A stretch of 34,114 nt of DNA from Labrys sp. WJW (GTDB lineage: Bacteria; Pseudomonadota; Alphaproteobacteria; Rhizobiales; Labraceae). Every line of letters begins with the position of its first letter. Positions within the stretch are counted from its first letter, which is position 1. The stretch is from NCBI RefSeq assembly GCF_001676615.1, contig NZ_LYXZ01000003.1, forward strand, positions 1 through 34,114, in the 5' to 3' direction. The notes under the pieces are model-generated. The model ran no database searches and was not told the DNA's origin. It saw only the letters and a list, made by a program, of their open reading frames with translations. The translations under genes and the position numbers were made by a program. This document shows, one piece after another, positions 23,644 to 31,535 of this stretch.

Positions 23644-24626
23644 ACATCGCCAGCCTCCTGCGCCGGCGCGAGGCCGGCATCGTGGTGATGATCGCGCTCT
23701 TCGCCATCATCGTCGGCCTGATCCAGCCGCGCTTCCTCTCCGCCGAGACGCTGCGCATCGTGCTGCTCGCGGTGCCCCTGATCATGGTGGCGGCGATGGG
23801 CGAGATGATGGTGCTGGTCGCCCGCCATGTCGATCTCTCGATCGGCTCGATCCTCGGCTTCTCCGCCATCGTGGCCGGCATGCTCTGGCGCGACCATCCG
23901 GAGCTGCCCATCATGGTCGGCGTCATCGCCGCGATCGCCGTGGGCGCCGCGCTGGGCCTGGTCAACGGGCTGGTGGTCACCGTCTTCAGGCTCCCCTCCA
24001 TCATCGTGACGCTCGGCACGCTCAGCCTCTATCGCGGCCTGGTCTTCTTCATCTCCGATGCCCGGCAGGTCGATCCGCAATATATTCCGCGTGGCCTGAT
24101 CGAGCTCAGCCAGACCTCGCCTGTCTTCGGCATTCCCTGGATCATCCTGATCGCCTTTGCCGTGGCGCTCGCCACCTATCTCTTCCTCGGTCATTCCAGG
24201 CTCGGCCGCCAGATCTACGCCATCGGCTCCAATCCCGTGGCGGCGCCGCTGCGCGGCATCCGCGCCGCGCCGATCACCGTGCTGGTCTTCGTGCTCTCCG
24301 GGGCTCTGGCCGGGCTTGCGGGCGTGATGTACGCCTCGCGCTTCGGCTATGTGAACCCCGGCATTACCGGCGTCGGCTTCGAGTTCACGGTGATCGCGCC
24401 CGTGGTGATCGGCGGCGTCTCGATCAATGGCGGCTCCGGCTCGGTCGCCGGCACCGTGCTCGGCGTGCTGCTGCTCGGCGCCGTCAGCGTGGCGCTGCCG
24501 ATCCTCGGCGTCTCCGGCTTCTGGCAGCAGGCGATCTACGGGGCGGTGATCCTCGCCGCTTTGGTGATCGACCGCAGCGTCCGGCAGGGCGGCCTCAGGG
24601 GCCTGCTGGCGAGGGACGCGGCATGA
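23640..24626 (+). CDS. Sugar ABC transporter permease 1
   Basis: This 328-residue inner-membrane protein of the CUT2/branched-chain permease family has about eight to ten hydrophobic segments. The family markers are ARHVDLSIGSILGFSA near residues 60-75 (the conserved region after TM2), LPSIIVTLGTLSLYRG, and GGVSINGGSGSVAGTVLG near residue 260, which contacts the ATPase. It pairs with the permease at 24623 to form a heterodimeric channel, as in rhamnose-type systems. Overlaps ATGA at both ends. Confidence 0.93.
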   Translation: MNIASLLRRREAGIVVMIALFAIIVGLIQPRFLSAETLRIVLLAVPLIMVAAMGEMMVLVARHVDLSIGSILGFSAIVAGMLWRDHPELPIMVGVIAAIAVGAALGLVNGLVVTVFRLPSIIVTLGTLSLYRGLVFFISDARQVDPQYIPRGLIELSQTSPVFGIPWIILIAFAVALATYLFLGHSRLGRQIYAIGSNPVAAPLRGIRAAPITVLVFVLSGALAGLAGVMYASRFGYVNPGITGVGFEFTVIAPVVIGGVSINGGSGSVAGTVLGVLLLGAVSVALPILGVSGFWQQAIYGAVILAALVIDRSVRQGGLRGLLARDAA

Positions 24627-25627
24627 CCAGCACCAATTCCTCCGCCACCGCCGTCTCGCCGCAGGACGCGGCCAAGCCCCTGCCGCTCTGGCGTACCGTG
24701 CTGGTGCGGCCGGAGATGATGACCCTGGTGCTGCTGGCCGCCGCCTTCGTCATCGCCTGCCTGCTCTCGCCCTTCTTTGCCTCGCTGACCTTCATCCTGG
24801 AAAGCGCCACCTACTATGCCGAATTCTCGATCATCGCCCTGGTACTGACCCTGGTGATCATCGCCGGCGAGATCGACCTGTCTCCCGCCTCCACCATGGC
24901 GCTGACGGCCTGCCTGTTCGGCAGCGTGTACCAGGCCGGCCTGCCGATCGGCTGGGCGATCGCGGCGAGCCTCGCCGCCGGCCTCGTCATGGGCGCCTTC
25001 AACGGCTTCATGGTGCTGTGGCTGCGCTTGCCCTCGCTGATGGTCACCATCGGCACGCTGATCATGTATCGCGGCTTCGCCCAGGTGCTGGCCGGTGACA
25101 GGTCGATCAGCAAATTCCCGGCCTGGTTCGTCGGCATCGATTATCGCACCCTTTTCGGCGTGCCGGTGCCGGTGCTGATCTTCGTCGTCGCCTCGCTGGT
25201 CCTGGCCTTCGTGCTCGGCGCCACCATCCTGGGCCGGCAGATCTACCAGATCGGCACCAGCGAGATCGCCGCGCGCCATGCCGGCATCAAGGTCCGGCGC
25301 ATCAAGTTCGCCTTGTTCCTGGCAATGGGTCTCACCAGTGCGCTCTGCGGCCTGCTGGCGGCCTCGCGGCTGGCCTCGGTGCGCTACGACCTCGCCACCG
25401 GCGGCGAGTTGCAGATGGTGCTGATCGTCATGCTCGGCGGCACCTACATCTTCGGCGGGCGCGGCACCATCGCCGGCACCTTCATCGCCTCCTGGCTGCT
25501 GGTGATCATCGCCACCGGCATGACGGTCGCCAACATCCCGGTGACCTACCAGCTCACGGTGATGGGCCTCCTGCTCATCATCTCCATCATCGCCACCAAC
25601 ACGATCTACGCCCGCAACCAGAGATAG
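24623..25627 (+). CDS. Sugar ABC transporter permease 2
   Basis: This 334-residue permease is related to but distinct from permease 1. It has a longer hydrophilic N-terminus (about 25 residues) and the blocks IIAGEIDLSPASTMALTA, LPSLMVTIGTLIMYRG and MLGGTYIFGGRGTIAGTFI. Many-pass inner membrane. Two different permeases followed by a binding protein is the arrangement seen in methylpentose (rhamnose-type) systems, unlike the single-permease ribose system. A 40-base gap with a strong ribosome site follows before the binding protein gene. Confidence 0.93.
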   Translation: MTSTNSSATAVSPQDAAKPLPLWRTVLVRPEMMTLVLLAAAFVIACLLSPFFASLTFILESATYYAEFSIIALVLTLVIIAGEIDLSPASTMALTACLFGSVYQAGLPIGWAIAASLAAGLVMGAFNGFMVLWLRLPSLMVTIGTLIMYRGFAQVLAGDRSISKFPAWFVGIDYRTLFGVPVPVLIFVVASLVLAFVLGATILGRQIYQIGTSEIAARHAGIKVRRIKFALFLAMGLTSALCGLLAASRLASVRYDLATGGELQMVLIVMLGGTYIFGGRGTIAGTFIASWLLVIIATGMTVANIPVTYQLTVMGLLLIISIIATNTIYARNQR

Positions 25628-25667
25628 CCGGCACAGAACGGCCTTAGACCATCATCAGGAGGGAACC

Positions 25668-26672
25668 ATGCTGAGGAAAACGCTTTTACTCGGGCTGTCG
25701 CTCGGGCTCGCCCTGACCGCCGCCGTCAGTGCGCAGGCGGCCGACAAAGTCTCGATCGTCTATATTCCCAAGAATACCGGCAATCCCTATTTCGATTCGC
25801 TGGTGAAGGGCTTCCAGGACGGCTGCGCCAAGGTCGGCTGCGACTTCGACATGCAGGCCCCGGCGACCGCCGAAGCCACTTCGCAGATCCCCTTCATCAC
25901 CGCGCAGACCCAGCGCGGCGTCGGCGTGATAGCCATCTCCCCCAACAGCCCCGATGCCCTCAACCAGGTGCTCGACCGCGCCCGCTCGCGCGGCATCCTG
26001 GTGCTGGCGGTCAATGGCGACCTCGTCGGCAATCTCGACCATCGCGATGCCGGCATCCTACCCGTCGACTTCACCAAGACCGGGCCGGGGCAGGTCGAGC
26101 TCCTGGGCTCGCAGATCAATTACGAAGGCGAAATCGCCATCCTCTCGGCCACCACCGACGCACCCGACCAGAACACCTGGATCGCGGCGATGAAGGACAG
26201 CCTCGCCAGCAATCCCAAATATGCCAAGATGAAGCTGGTGGCGGTGGCCTATGGCGACGACGATCCGCAGAAGTCCACCACCGAGATGGAAGCGCTGATC
26301 CAGAAATACCCCAATCTCAAGGGCGTGATCTCGCCGACCACCGTTGGCGTCGCCGCGGCGGCGCAGGTGCTGCAGACCCAGGGCAAGGCCAAGCAGATCA
26401 CGCTCACCGGCCTGGGCACGCCCAACCAGATGCGCCCCTTCATCAAGGACGGCACGCTCAAGGCCTTCCAGCTCTGGAGCCCCTACAATGAAGGCCTGCT
26501 CACCTCCTATTTCGCCGTGGGCGTGAAGAACGGCACCATCAAGAACGAGCCTGGCACCAAGTTCGAGGTTCCCGGCCTGGGTGAGATCACCATCGGGGCC
26601 GATCACATCATCAACACCCAGGCCGAGCTGACGACCTTCGACGCCGGCAACATCGACCAGTTCAACTTCTGA
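25668..26672 (+). CDS. Periplasmic sugar-binding protein, RhaS-like
   Basis: This 334-residue protein has a signal peptide (about residues 1-24, ending VSAQAA) and a two-lobe periplasmic-binding fold of the RbsB type. The blocks YIPKNTGNPYFDSLVKGFQ, ISPNSPDALNQVL and GLGTPNQMRPFIKDGTLKAFQLW match the RhaS-like branch that binds rhamnose and related sugars. The ATG has AGGAGGG upstream, better than its neighbours, fitting the high copy number needed for a binding protein. A 10-bp GC hairpin follows the stop and probably protects this part of the message. Confidence 0.93.
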   Translation: MLRKTLLLGLSLGLALTAAVSAQAADKVSIVYIPKNTGNPYFDSLVKGFQDGCAKVGCDFDMQAPATAEATSQIPFITAQTQRGVGVIAISPNSPDALNQVLDRARSRGILVLAVNGDLVGNLDHRDAGILPVDFTKTGPGQVELLGSQINYEGEIAILSATTDAPDQNTWIAAMKDSLASNPKYAKMKLVAVAYGDDDPQKSTTEMEALIQKYPNLKGVISPTTVGVAAAAQVLQTQGKAKQITLTGLGTPNQMRPFIKDGTLKAFQLWSPYNEGLLTSYFAVGVKNGTIKNEPGTKFEVPGLGEITIGADHIINTQAELTTFDAGNIDQFNF

Positions 26673-26679
26673 TTCCGAT

Positions 26680-26705
26680 CCGGCGCGGGACATCCCCCGC
26701 GCCGG
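26680..26705 (+). terminator. GC hairpin between binding-protein gene and SDR
   Basis: CCGGCGCGGG and CCCGCGCCGG form a perfect 10-bp stem with a six-base loop, seven bases past the binding-protein stop and 30 before the SDR start. No T tract follows. Such hairpins after solute-binding genes often stabilise the upstream message and lower expression of the next gene. Confidence 0.65.
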
Positions 26706-26735
26706 CCCCTCACCTCAGTTTCCCCGGACGCTTCC

Positions 26736-27488
26736 ATGAACAGCTACGATTTCGCAGGACAGGTCGCCATCGTCACCGGAGGTGGCCAGGGCATCGGGCT
26801 GACGGTCGCCGAACGCATCCTGGCCGGCGGCGGCAATGTCTCGATCTGGGACCGGGACGCCTCCCTGCTGCAGGCCCTGGAGGCCAAATACGGCCGGGAC
26901 GGCAAGGTCCAGGCCCTCAATGTCGATATCGGCGACCTCGCCTCGGTGGAGGCCGGCGTCAAGCAGACCCTGGCGCGCTTCGGCCAGATCGATGTCCTCA
27001 TCAATAATGCCGCGATCGTCGGCCCCAATGCCAATACCTGGGAATACCCGCCTGCGGCCTTCGCCGAGGTGGTGCATATCGGGCTGGTCGGCACCTTCCA
27101 TGTCTGCCACGCCGTGGTGCCGCACATGATCGCCCGCAATTACGGACGCATCGTCAATCTGAGCTCGGTCGCCGGCAAGGAAGGCAATCCCGGCGCACCG
27201 GCCTATTCGGCCACCAAGGCCGGCGTGCTGGCGCTGACCAAGTCGCTCGGCAAGGAACTCGCCAAATACGACATATCCGTCAATGCGGTGACGCCGGCCG
27301 TGGCCAAGACCACGATGGCAATGAGCCAGGATCCGGAATTCCTGAAGATGATCCTCTCCAAGATCCCGCGCGGGCGCATGCTTGAACTCGCCGAGGCGGC
27401 CGCGATGATCTGCTGGCTGGCCACCAAGGAGAATTCCTTCACCACGGGCGCGGTGTTCGATCTCTCCGGCGGCCGGGCGACCTATTGA
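26736..27488 (+). CDS. Short-chain dehydrogenase/reductase of the sugar island
   Basis: This 250-residue classical SDR has the cofactor motif TGGGQGIG (14-21), NNAA, the catalytic serine in NLSSVAG and Tyr-x3-Lys in AYSATKAG. The C-terminal GAVFDLSGGRATY is standard. In oxidative deoxysugar pathways an SDR oxidises the 2-keto-3-deoxy acid; other SDRs of this type oxidise the free sugar. Either fits here. It is the last gene of the plus-strand operon, after the hairpin at 26680-26705, and converges with the Gfo/Idh gene. The ribosome site is weak. Confidence 0.9.
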   Translation: MNSYDFAGQVAIVTGGGQGIGLTVAERILAGGGNVSIWDRDASLLQALEAKYGRDGKVQALNVDIGDLASVEAGVKQTLARFGQIDVLINNAAIVGPNANTWEYPPAAFAEVVHIGLVGTFHVCHAVVPHMIARNYGRIVNLSSVAGKEGNPGAPAYSATKAGVLALTKSLGKELAKYDISVNAVTPAVAKTTMAMSQDPEFLKMILSKIPRGRMLELAEAAAMICWLATKENSFTTGAVFDLSGGRATY

Positions 27489-27561
27489 TATCAAGTCTCG
27501 CAGGTGCCGGGTTGATTGCTCACGGCTGCGCTGCAGATTACTCCCTGAGAGCCTCGGGCGA

Positions 27562-28503
27562 TCACCACTCGAAGGCGTCGGTGGTCTCGCGCTTGCCCAC
27601 CACCATGGCGTCGGCGACCAGGTGGAAGGGCGCGGCATCGACTGCGCTCTCGCCGCGATCGAGCAGGCCGGCGAAGCGGGCATAGATGCCTTCATATTCG
27701 GCCATCGGCTCGGCCACGGTCAGGTTGCCGTTGACGGCGAGCTTGGAGCCGCCGTCGATCAGGGTGAGCCGGGTGCCGTCCTCCACGACGATCTCGATCG
27801 TCCAGGTCTGGTCGCCGGTTTGGCGCCAGTCGAATTCGGCCGTCAGTTCAGCGCCGGGCAGGCCGGCATCGGAGGCGAAGGTGAGTCTGGCCGCGATCGG
27901 CGTATCGCGATTGGCAGGATAGGTCAGGCTCGCTGCCGTGACGAAGAAGGGCTCGGGCGCGATCTCGGTGAGGATCGACAGCGCGTTGATGCCGGGATCG
28001 AACACACCGAAGCCGCCGGGCTGCCAGATCCATTCCTGGCCCGGATGCCAGCGCCGCACATCTTCCTTCCAGGTGATGGCGAGGGAGGCGATCTTGCGGC
28101 CGGCAAGGCGCTTCTTCGCCTCCTCCACGCCGGCATTGTATTGCGAGTGCCAGGTGGCGAACAGCACGCAGCGCCGCGCCGCGGCCTGGCGCACAAGATC
28201 GGCCAGCTCGCTGACGGTGGGCGCCGGCGGTTTTTCAAGGAGCACGTTCATGCCGGCATTCAGCGCCTCCAGCGCCACCTGGTGGCGCACGGAGGGCGGC
28301 GTGCAGATCGCCACGGCGTCGAGATCCGGCATCGCCGCATAGAGCTCGGCCGGCGTGCGGAAGGTCGGCACGCCCGCCTGCTCGATGCCGCGCTGGCTCA
28401 CCAGCGCCGCCAGCCGGAAGGCGGGATTCTTGGCGATAACAGGCAGATGCTGGTCGACCGCGATCTTGCCGACGCCGATGATGGCGATGGAATGCTGGCT
28501 CAT
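27562..28503 (-). CDS. Gfo/Idh/MocA dehydrogenase, L-arabinose/D-galactose 1-dehydrogenase-like
   Basis: This 313-residue oxidoreductase has an N-terminal NAD(P) fold (IGVGKIAVDQHLPVI) and the C-terminal substrate domain. Blocks VLLEKPPAPT, LFATWHSQYNAGVEEAK, WKEDVRRWHPGQEWIW and FGVFDPGINALSIL agree closely with the Azospirillum L-arabinose 1-dehydrogenase, which also oxidises D-galactose. The product is the sugar lactone, which a lactonase then opens. It is a single minus-strand gene next to the sugar operon. A TTGTCAGTCAA site lies 16 bases before its start, so it probably shares the regulator. The ATG is at 28503. Confidence 0.88.
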   Translation of the reverse strand: MSQHSIAIIGVGKIAVDQHLPVIAKNPAFRLAALVSQRGIEQAGVPTFRTPAELYAAMPDLDAVAICTPPSVRHQVALEALNAGMNVLLEKPPAPTVSELADLVRQAAARRCVLFATWHSQYNAGVEEAKKRLAGRKIASLAITWKEDVRRWHPGQEWIWQPGGFGVFDPGINALSILTEIAPEPFFVTAASLTYPANRDTPIAARLTFASDAGLPGAELTAEFDWRQTGDQTWTIEIVVEDGTRLTLIDGGSKLAVNGNLTVAEPMAEYEGIYARFAGLLDRGESAVDAAPFHLVADAMVVGKRETTDAFEW

Positions 28504-28518
28504 GAAGGCCGCCTCTAT

Positions 28519-28529
28519 TTGTCAGTCAA
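28519..28529. promoter_or_regulatory. Second FadR/FCD-like operator, before the Gfo/Idh gene
   Basis: TTGTCAGTCAA differs from the perfect site at 21005-21015 (TTGTCTGACAA) at only one arm base besides the variable centre. It lies 16 bases upstream of the Gfo/Idh start, flanked by GCCTC/GAGGC. It suggests this gene belongs to the same regulon. Confidence 0.5.
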
Positions 28530-28558
28530 TTGGAGGCGTGCGTAGCAGCAAATCGCAA

Positions 28559-28580
28559 GCGCGGGAAGGGACTCCCGCGC
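28559..28580 (-). terminator. Hairpin downstream of argS
   Basis: GCGCGGGA and TCCCGCGC form a perfect 8-bp stem with a six-base loop, just past the argS stop (28587) on the minus strand. The T content after it is modest. Confidence 0.6.
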
Positions 28581-28586
28581 ACGGCA

Positions 28587-30326
28587 CTACATCTTCTCCG
28601 GCACTTCGATGCCAAGCAGCCACAGTTCCTTCTCCAGCACGGCGCGGGCGAGACCGCACAGGGCCAGGCGCGAGGCGCGCTCGCCCTCGGTGTTGTCCCT
28701 GAGAACAGGGCAGGCAACGTAAAAGCGGCTGAAGGCCTGGGCGACCGTGAACACGTGGTCGGCGATCTCGTTGGGCGCGTTGTTGCGGCTGGCAGATGCA
28801 ACCACCTCCGGCAACCTGGCGCATTCGAGCACGAGGGTGCGCTCGGCCTGCGCTTCGACCGCGATGGCACCGGCTTCGAAGCCCTTGAGGCGGGCGTCTG
28901 CCTGGATCGAGCCGGTCCGCACGCAGGCATATTGTACATAAGGACCGGTCTTGCCCTCTAGATCGGTCATCCGCTCGATGTCGAAGATGTAGCCCGAAAG
29001 GCGATAGGATGAGAGGTCCGCATATTTGACCGCACCGATACCGACCTGACGAGCCAGCGTGTCGAGATCTAGCGCGGGATCGACCGCGCGCTTTGCGATC
29101 ACCTCATCAAGACGCTGGCGGGCCTTTTCGATCGCATCGGCAAGCAGATCCTTGAGCTGGGCAACGCCGCCGTCGCGGGTCTTGTAGGGCTTGCCGTCCG
29201 CACCGTTTACCGTACCGAAGCCGGCGTGGATCAGTTCCACGCCCGGCGCGATCCCGGCCAATTCGGCAGCACGGAAGACCTGCCGGAAATGCAGTTCCTG
29301 CCGCTGGTCGACGACATAGATGATGCGGTTGGGATCCTGATCCCTCACCCGGGCCACAATGGTGGCGAGATCAGTGGTGGCGTAGAGCGCCGCGCCGTCC
29401 TTCTTTTGCAGCAACAGCGGCGGCATCGGCTTGTTGTCGCCAGGAATGGCGACGTCGACGATCAGGGCGCCGTCATTCTCAACGGCCACGCCCTTGGCCC
29501 GCATGTCGGCGATCATGTCCGGGATCAGCGGCTGCACGTCGCTTTCGCCCAGGAACAGGTCGAAATGCGTGTCGAGAAGATCGATGTCGACGCGCTGCGC
29601 CGTCAGCGAGATATCGCGCAGCTTCTGCCAGATCGCCGTGGCGTCGGGATCGCCGGCCTGCAGGGCGGCGGTGGCGGCACGCGCGAGCTCCATGCGGCCG
29701 GGATCGGCCTTGCAGGCCGCCGCCGCCTCGGGATAGAGCCGCTGCAGATCGTCCATGGTCAGGTCCGGTGTCTCGCCCGGGCCGAGCTCGGGCCAGCGCA
29801 GCCGGATTTCGGAGATCAGCTGGCCCATCTGCAAGCCCCAATCGCCGAGATGGATGTCGGAAACCGTGTCGAGGCCCTGGGCGGCGTTGATGCGCCGCAG
29901 GCTCTCGCCAATCGCCAGCGCCCTGATATGGCCGACATGCAGCGCCTTGGCGACATTCGGGCCGCCATAGTCGAGCACCACCGTATCAGCCGGCAGTTGC
30001 ACGATGCCGAGATCGGGCGAGGCAGCCTGGGCCGCGGCGCATTCGGAGAGGAAGGCATCGGAAAGGCGCAGATTGAGGAAGCCGGGGCCGGCCACCGAGA
30101 CTTCCTTGAAGGCCGGCAGGCCCTGGAGCTTTTCGGCGATCTCGGCCGCAAGCTCGCGCGGATTGCGCTTGAGGCTCTTGGCGAGCGGCATCGCGCCGTT
30201 GCATTGCAGGTCCGCGAGATCAGGCAGGGTGGAGCGGGTGGCGCGGGCAGTCTCGGTCGGCAATCCACAGGCTGAAAAGGCATTCGCCAACATCTCGTCG
30301 ACGAGGCGGTTCAAAGAGGCAGACAT
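28587..30326 (-). CDS. argS: Arginyl-tRNA synthetase
   Basis: This 579-residue class I synthetase charges tRNA-Arg. HVGH (130-133) is the HIGH motif, in VAKALHVGHIRALAIGESL. YKTRDGG replaces KMSK, as is normal in ArgS. The N-terminal additional domain and the C-terminal DALR-type anticodon domain (YVQYACVRTGSI through ending LLGIEVPEKM) are complete. Its blocks, such as GAVKYADLSSYRLSGYIFDIERM, look closer to the enteric type than to the ArgS usual in rhizobia, so it may be an extra or replaced copy. The ATG at 30326 (MSASLNRL) is preferred over an ATG six codons upstream. Confidence 0.94.
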   Translation of the reverse strand: MSASLNRLVDEMLANAFSACGLPTETARATRSTLPDLADLQCNGAMPLAKSLKRNPRELAAEIAEKLQGLPAFKEVSVAGPGFLNLRLSDAFLSECAAAQAASPDLGIVQLPADTVVLDYGGPNVAKALHVGHIRALAIGESLRRINAAQGLDTVSDIHLGDWGLQMGQLISEIRLRWPELGPGETPDLTMDDLQRLYPEAAAACKADPGRMELARAATAALQAGDPDATAIWQKLRDISLTAQRVDIDLLDTHFDLFLGESDVQPLIPDMIADMRAKGVAVENDGALIVDVAIPGDNKPMPPLLLQKKDGAALYATTDLATIVARVRDQDPNRIIYVVDQRQELHFRQVFRAAELAGIAPGVELIHAGFGTVNGADGKPYKTRDGGVAQLKDLLADAIEKARQRLDEVIAKRAVDPALDLDTLARQVGIGAVKYADLSSYRLSGYIFDIERMTDLEGKTGPYVQYACVRTGSIQADARLKGFEAGAIAVEAQAERTLVLECARLPEVVASASRNNAPNEIADHVFTVAQAFSRFYVACPVLRDNTEGERASRLALCGLARAVLEKELWLLGIEVPEKM

Positions 30327-30569
30327 GCGGACGCTTCCTATCAATTCGGTCAGCGTTCGCAGTAAGCACCTTGGCGCCCGGAGGCAAGCGTCAGGCGGGC
30401 ATCGGGGTTGGAATTTGCGATTTCAGCCGCCCGAAAGGGCGAATTTCAAGGATTGGGCCTGGAAAAGCCAGGGCCATCATCGGCACTGGACGGGCAGCCA
30501 CAGCTCGAGGCCGGAACGCGCCTTCGCGCTCCGGCCGCATGACGAGAGCCATGCTCTCGGCGATCGGTT
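30327..30569. other. Hairpin-rich gap between argS and the DUF2934 gene
   Basis: No gene is supported. Three hairpins are visible: GGGCCTGG-aaaag-CCAGGGCC near 30455-30476 (imperfect), GGCCGGA/TCCGGCC at 30509-30536 with an inner CGCG/CGCG stem, and CGAGAGC-cat-GCTCTCG at 30543-30559. The last lies just past the stop of the minus-strand DUF2934 gene and is its likely transcript end. Confidence 0.55.
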
Positions 30570-30860
30570 TCAGCCGCGCCCCCCGGCGACCTTCTTGAGC
30601 GGCATTTCGGGTTCCACCGCATCTTCCCCGAGATGGGTGAGGTCCGGGATCTCGCGCAGATTGTCCGGCGCGGCCAGCGGGTCGATCAGATCCTCGATGC
30701 AGGGCGGTGTCGGCACCAACGTGAACTCGGCCGTATTCTCCTGCAGCACCAGCTGGCGTGCGAGGTCCCAATGGAACAATTCGCGCCCCTCCGGCTGCCC
30801 GTCCAAGACCCATAATTCATGGGCCTTGTCGCGGATCTTCTGTTCTATCTCATTGCTCAT
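30570..30860 (-). CDS. DUF2934-containing small protein
   Basis: This 96-residue protein begins with the DUF2934 helix-turn block: IEQKIRDKAHELWVLDGQPEGRELFHWDLARQL. DUF2934 is common in alphaproteobacteria and has no established function. The C-terminal half (about residues 45-96) is proline-rich and acidic and looks disordered. The ATG at 30860 follows GGGAGAG. It stands alone on the minus strand upstream of argS with a 243-base gap between. Confidence 0.82.
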   Translation of the reverse strand: MSNEIEQKIRDKAHELWVLDGQPEGRELFHWDLARQLVLQENTAEFTLVPTPPCIEDLIDPLAAPDNLREIPDLTHLGEDAVEPEMPLKKVAGGRG

Positions 30861-31185
30861 CAATGTCTCTCCCGGTCTGGGTTATGGCAAGTAACGCCCA
30901 TGGCCTAGAGTCTGTCTGGCCTTGTCAGGCTCAAACCTGAATCTACCGCGACCGGCGGCTTCCGGTCCCCGCGGACGAACTCGAAACACCTATCGTCCAG
31001 GTGCCCGGAACAAGCCGGGCGCGGCGAGCATCGCGCGAGGGCACATAGCCTCAACCCGCCATGATCCCGGCGGTTCCCCGCTGCGATCAATTTCCTTCCC
31101 CCTCAACGGAGCAACCTACGGAAGGCGGATGCGCGACCTGGTTAAGATAGGGTGAGGAAGTCAGATTTCAATCAAAATCGACATC

Positions 31186-31199
31186 TCAAAGCGCTTTGA
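31186..31199. promoter_or_regulatory. LacI-type palindrome
   Basis: TCAAAGCGCTTTGA is a perfect 14-bp palindrome with a central CG, the shape of LacI/GalR-family operators. No LacI-family gene or obvious target is adjacent, so its role is unclear; it may be chance. Confidence 0.35.
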
Positions 31200-31348
31200 T
31201 AGCCCTTATCACTGAATGAACGACGAGAGATCGGGCGCCTGAGCATGGCAAGTTCAGGGTATGATGGCAGTGTCCACGGCACCCCGAACGGTCGAAACAG
31301 TCAGTGGCATCGAGCCCGGAACCTTCCATCCTGCAGGAGCGTTCTTCA

Positions 31349-31469
31349 GAGCCAACGCGTTCACGACCGGACGCTTGCTTGCTCTAGTTCCTTGTTTCCA
31401 AGCCAATCCACGGATCGGCGAGTGTGTCTTTGTGATCCTTGATGCGTCCGTCTAATCACAAAACGCCTC
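31349..31469 (-). repeat. Interspersed repeat family B, diverged full-length copy on minus strand
   Basis: Read on the minus strand, this stretch gives GCGTTTTGTGATT, then about 75 bases, AAGAGTTAG-like linker sequence and a GAGCAAGCAAGC-like tail, in the same order as the copies at 10141 and 34014. It is more divergent. It ends 67 bases before the hybrid kinase start. Confidence 0.5.
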
Positions 31470-31535
31470 AGGCATCCGTGTTAGGATGCAGATGGGAATG
31501 CAGCCCCTGACAGGGCGGTGATCTTGGTGGGTACA

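Larger units (their letters stand above)
30864..31535. other. Gene-poor region upstream of the hybrid kinase
   Basis: Open frames here are short and lack recognisable products or good ribosome sites. Visible items are the palindrome TCAAAGCGCTTTGA at 31186-31199 and a diverged family B repeat at 31349-31469, listed separately. The stretch 31090-31240 is less GC-rich than the rest and could hold a promoter or a small RNA, but I cannot show one. Confidence 0.5.

Noticed and set aside
31245..31455. Overlapping plus-strand frames of about 65 codons
   Set aside because: They run into a diverged family B repeat, overlap each other in different frames and show no domain.
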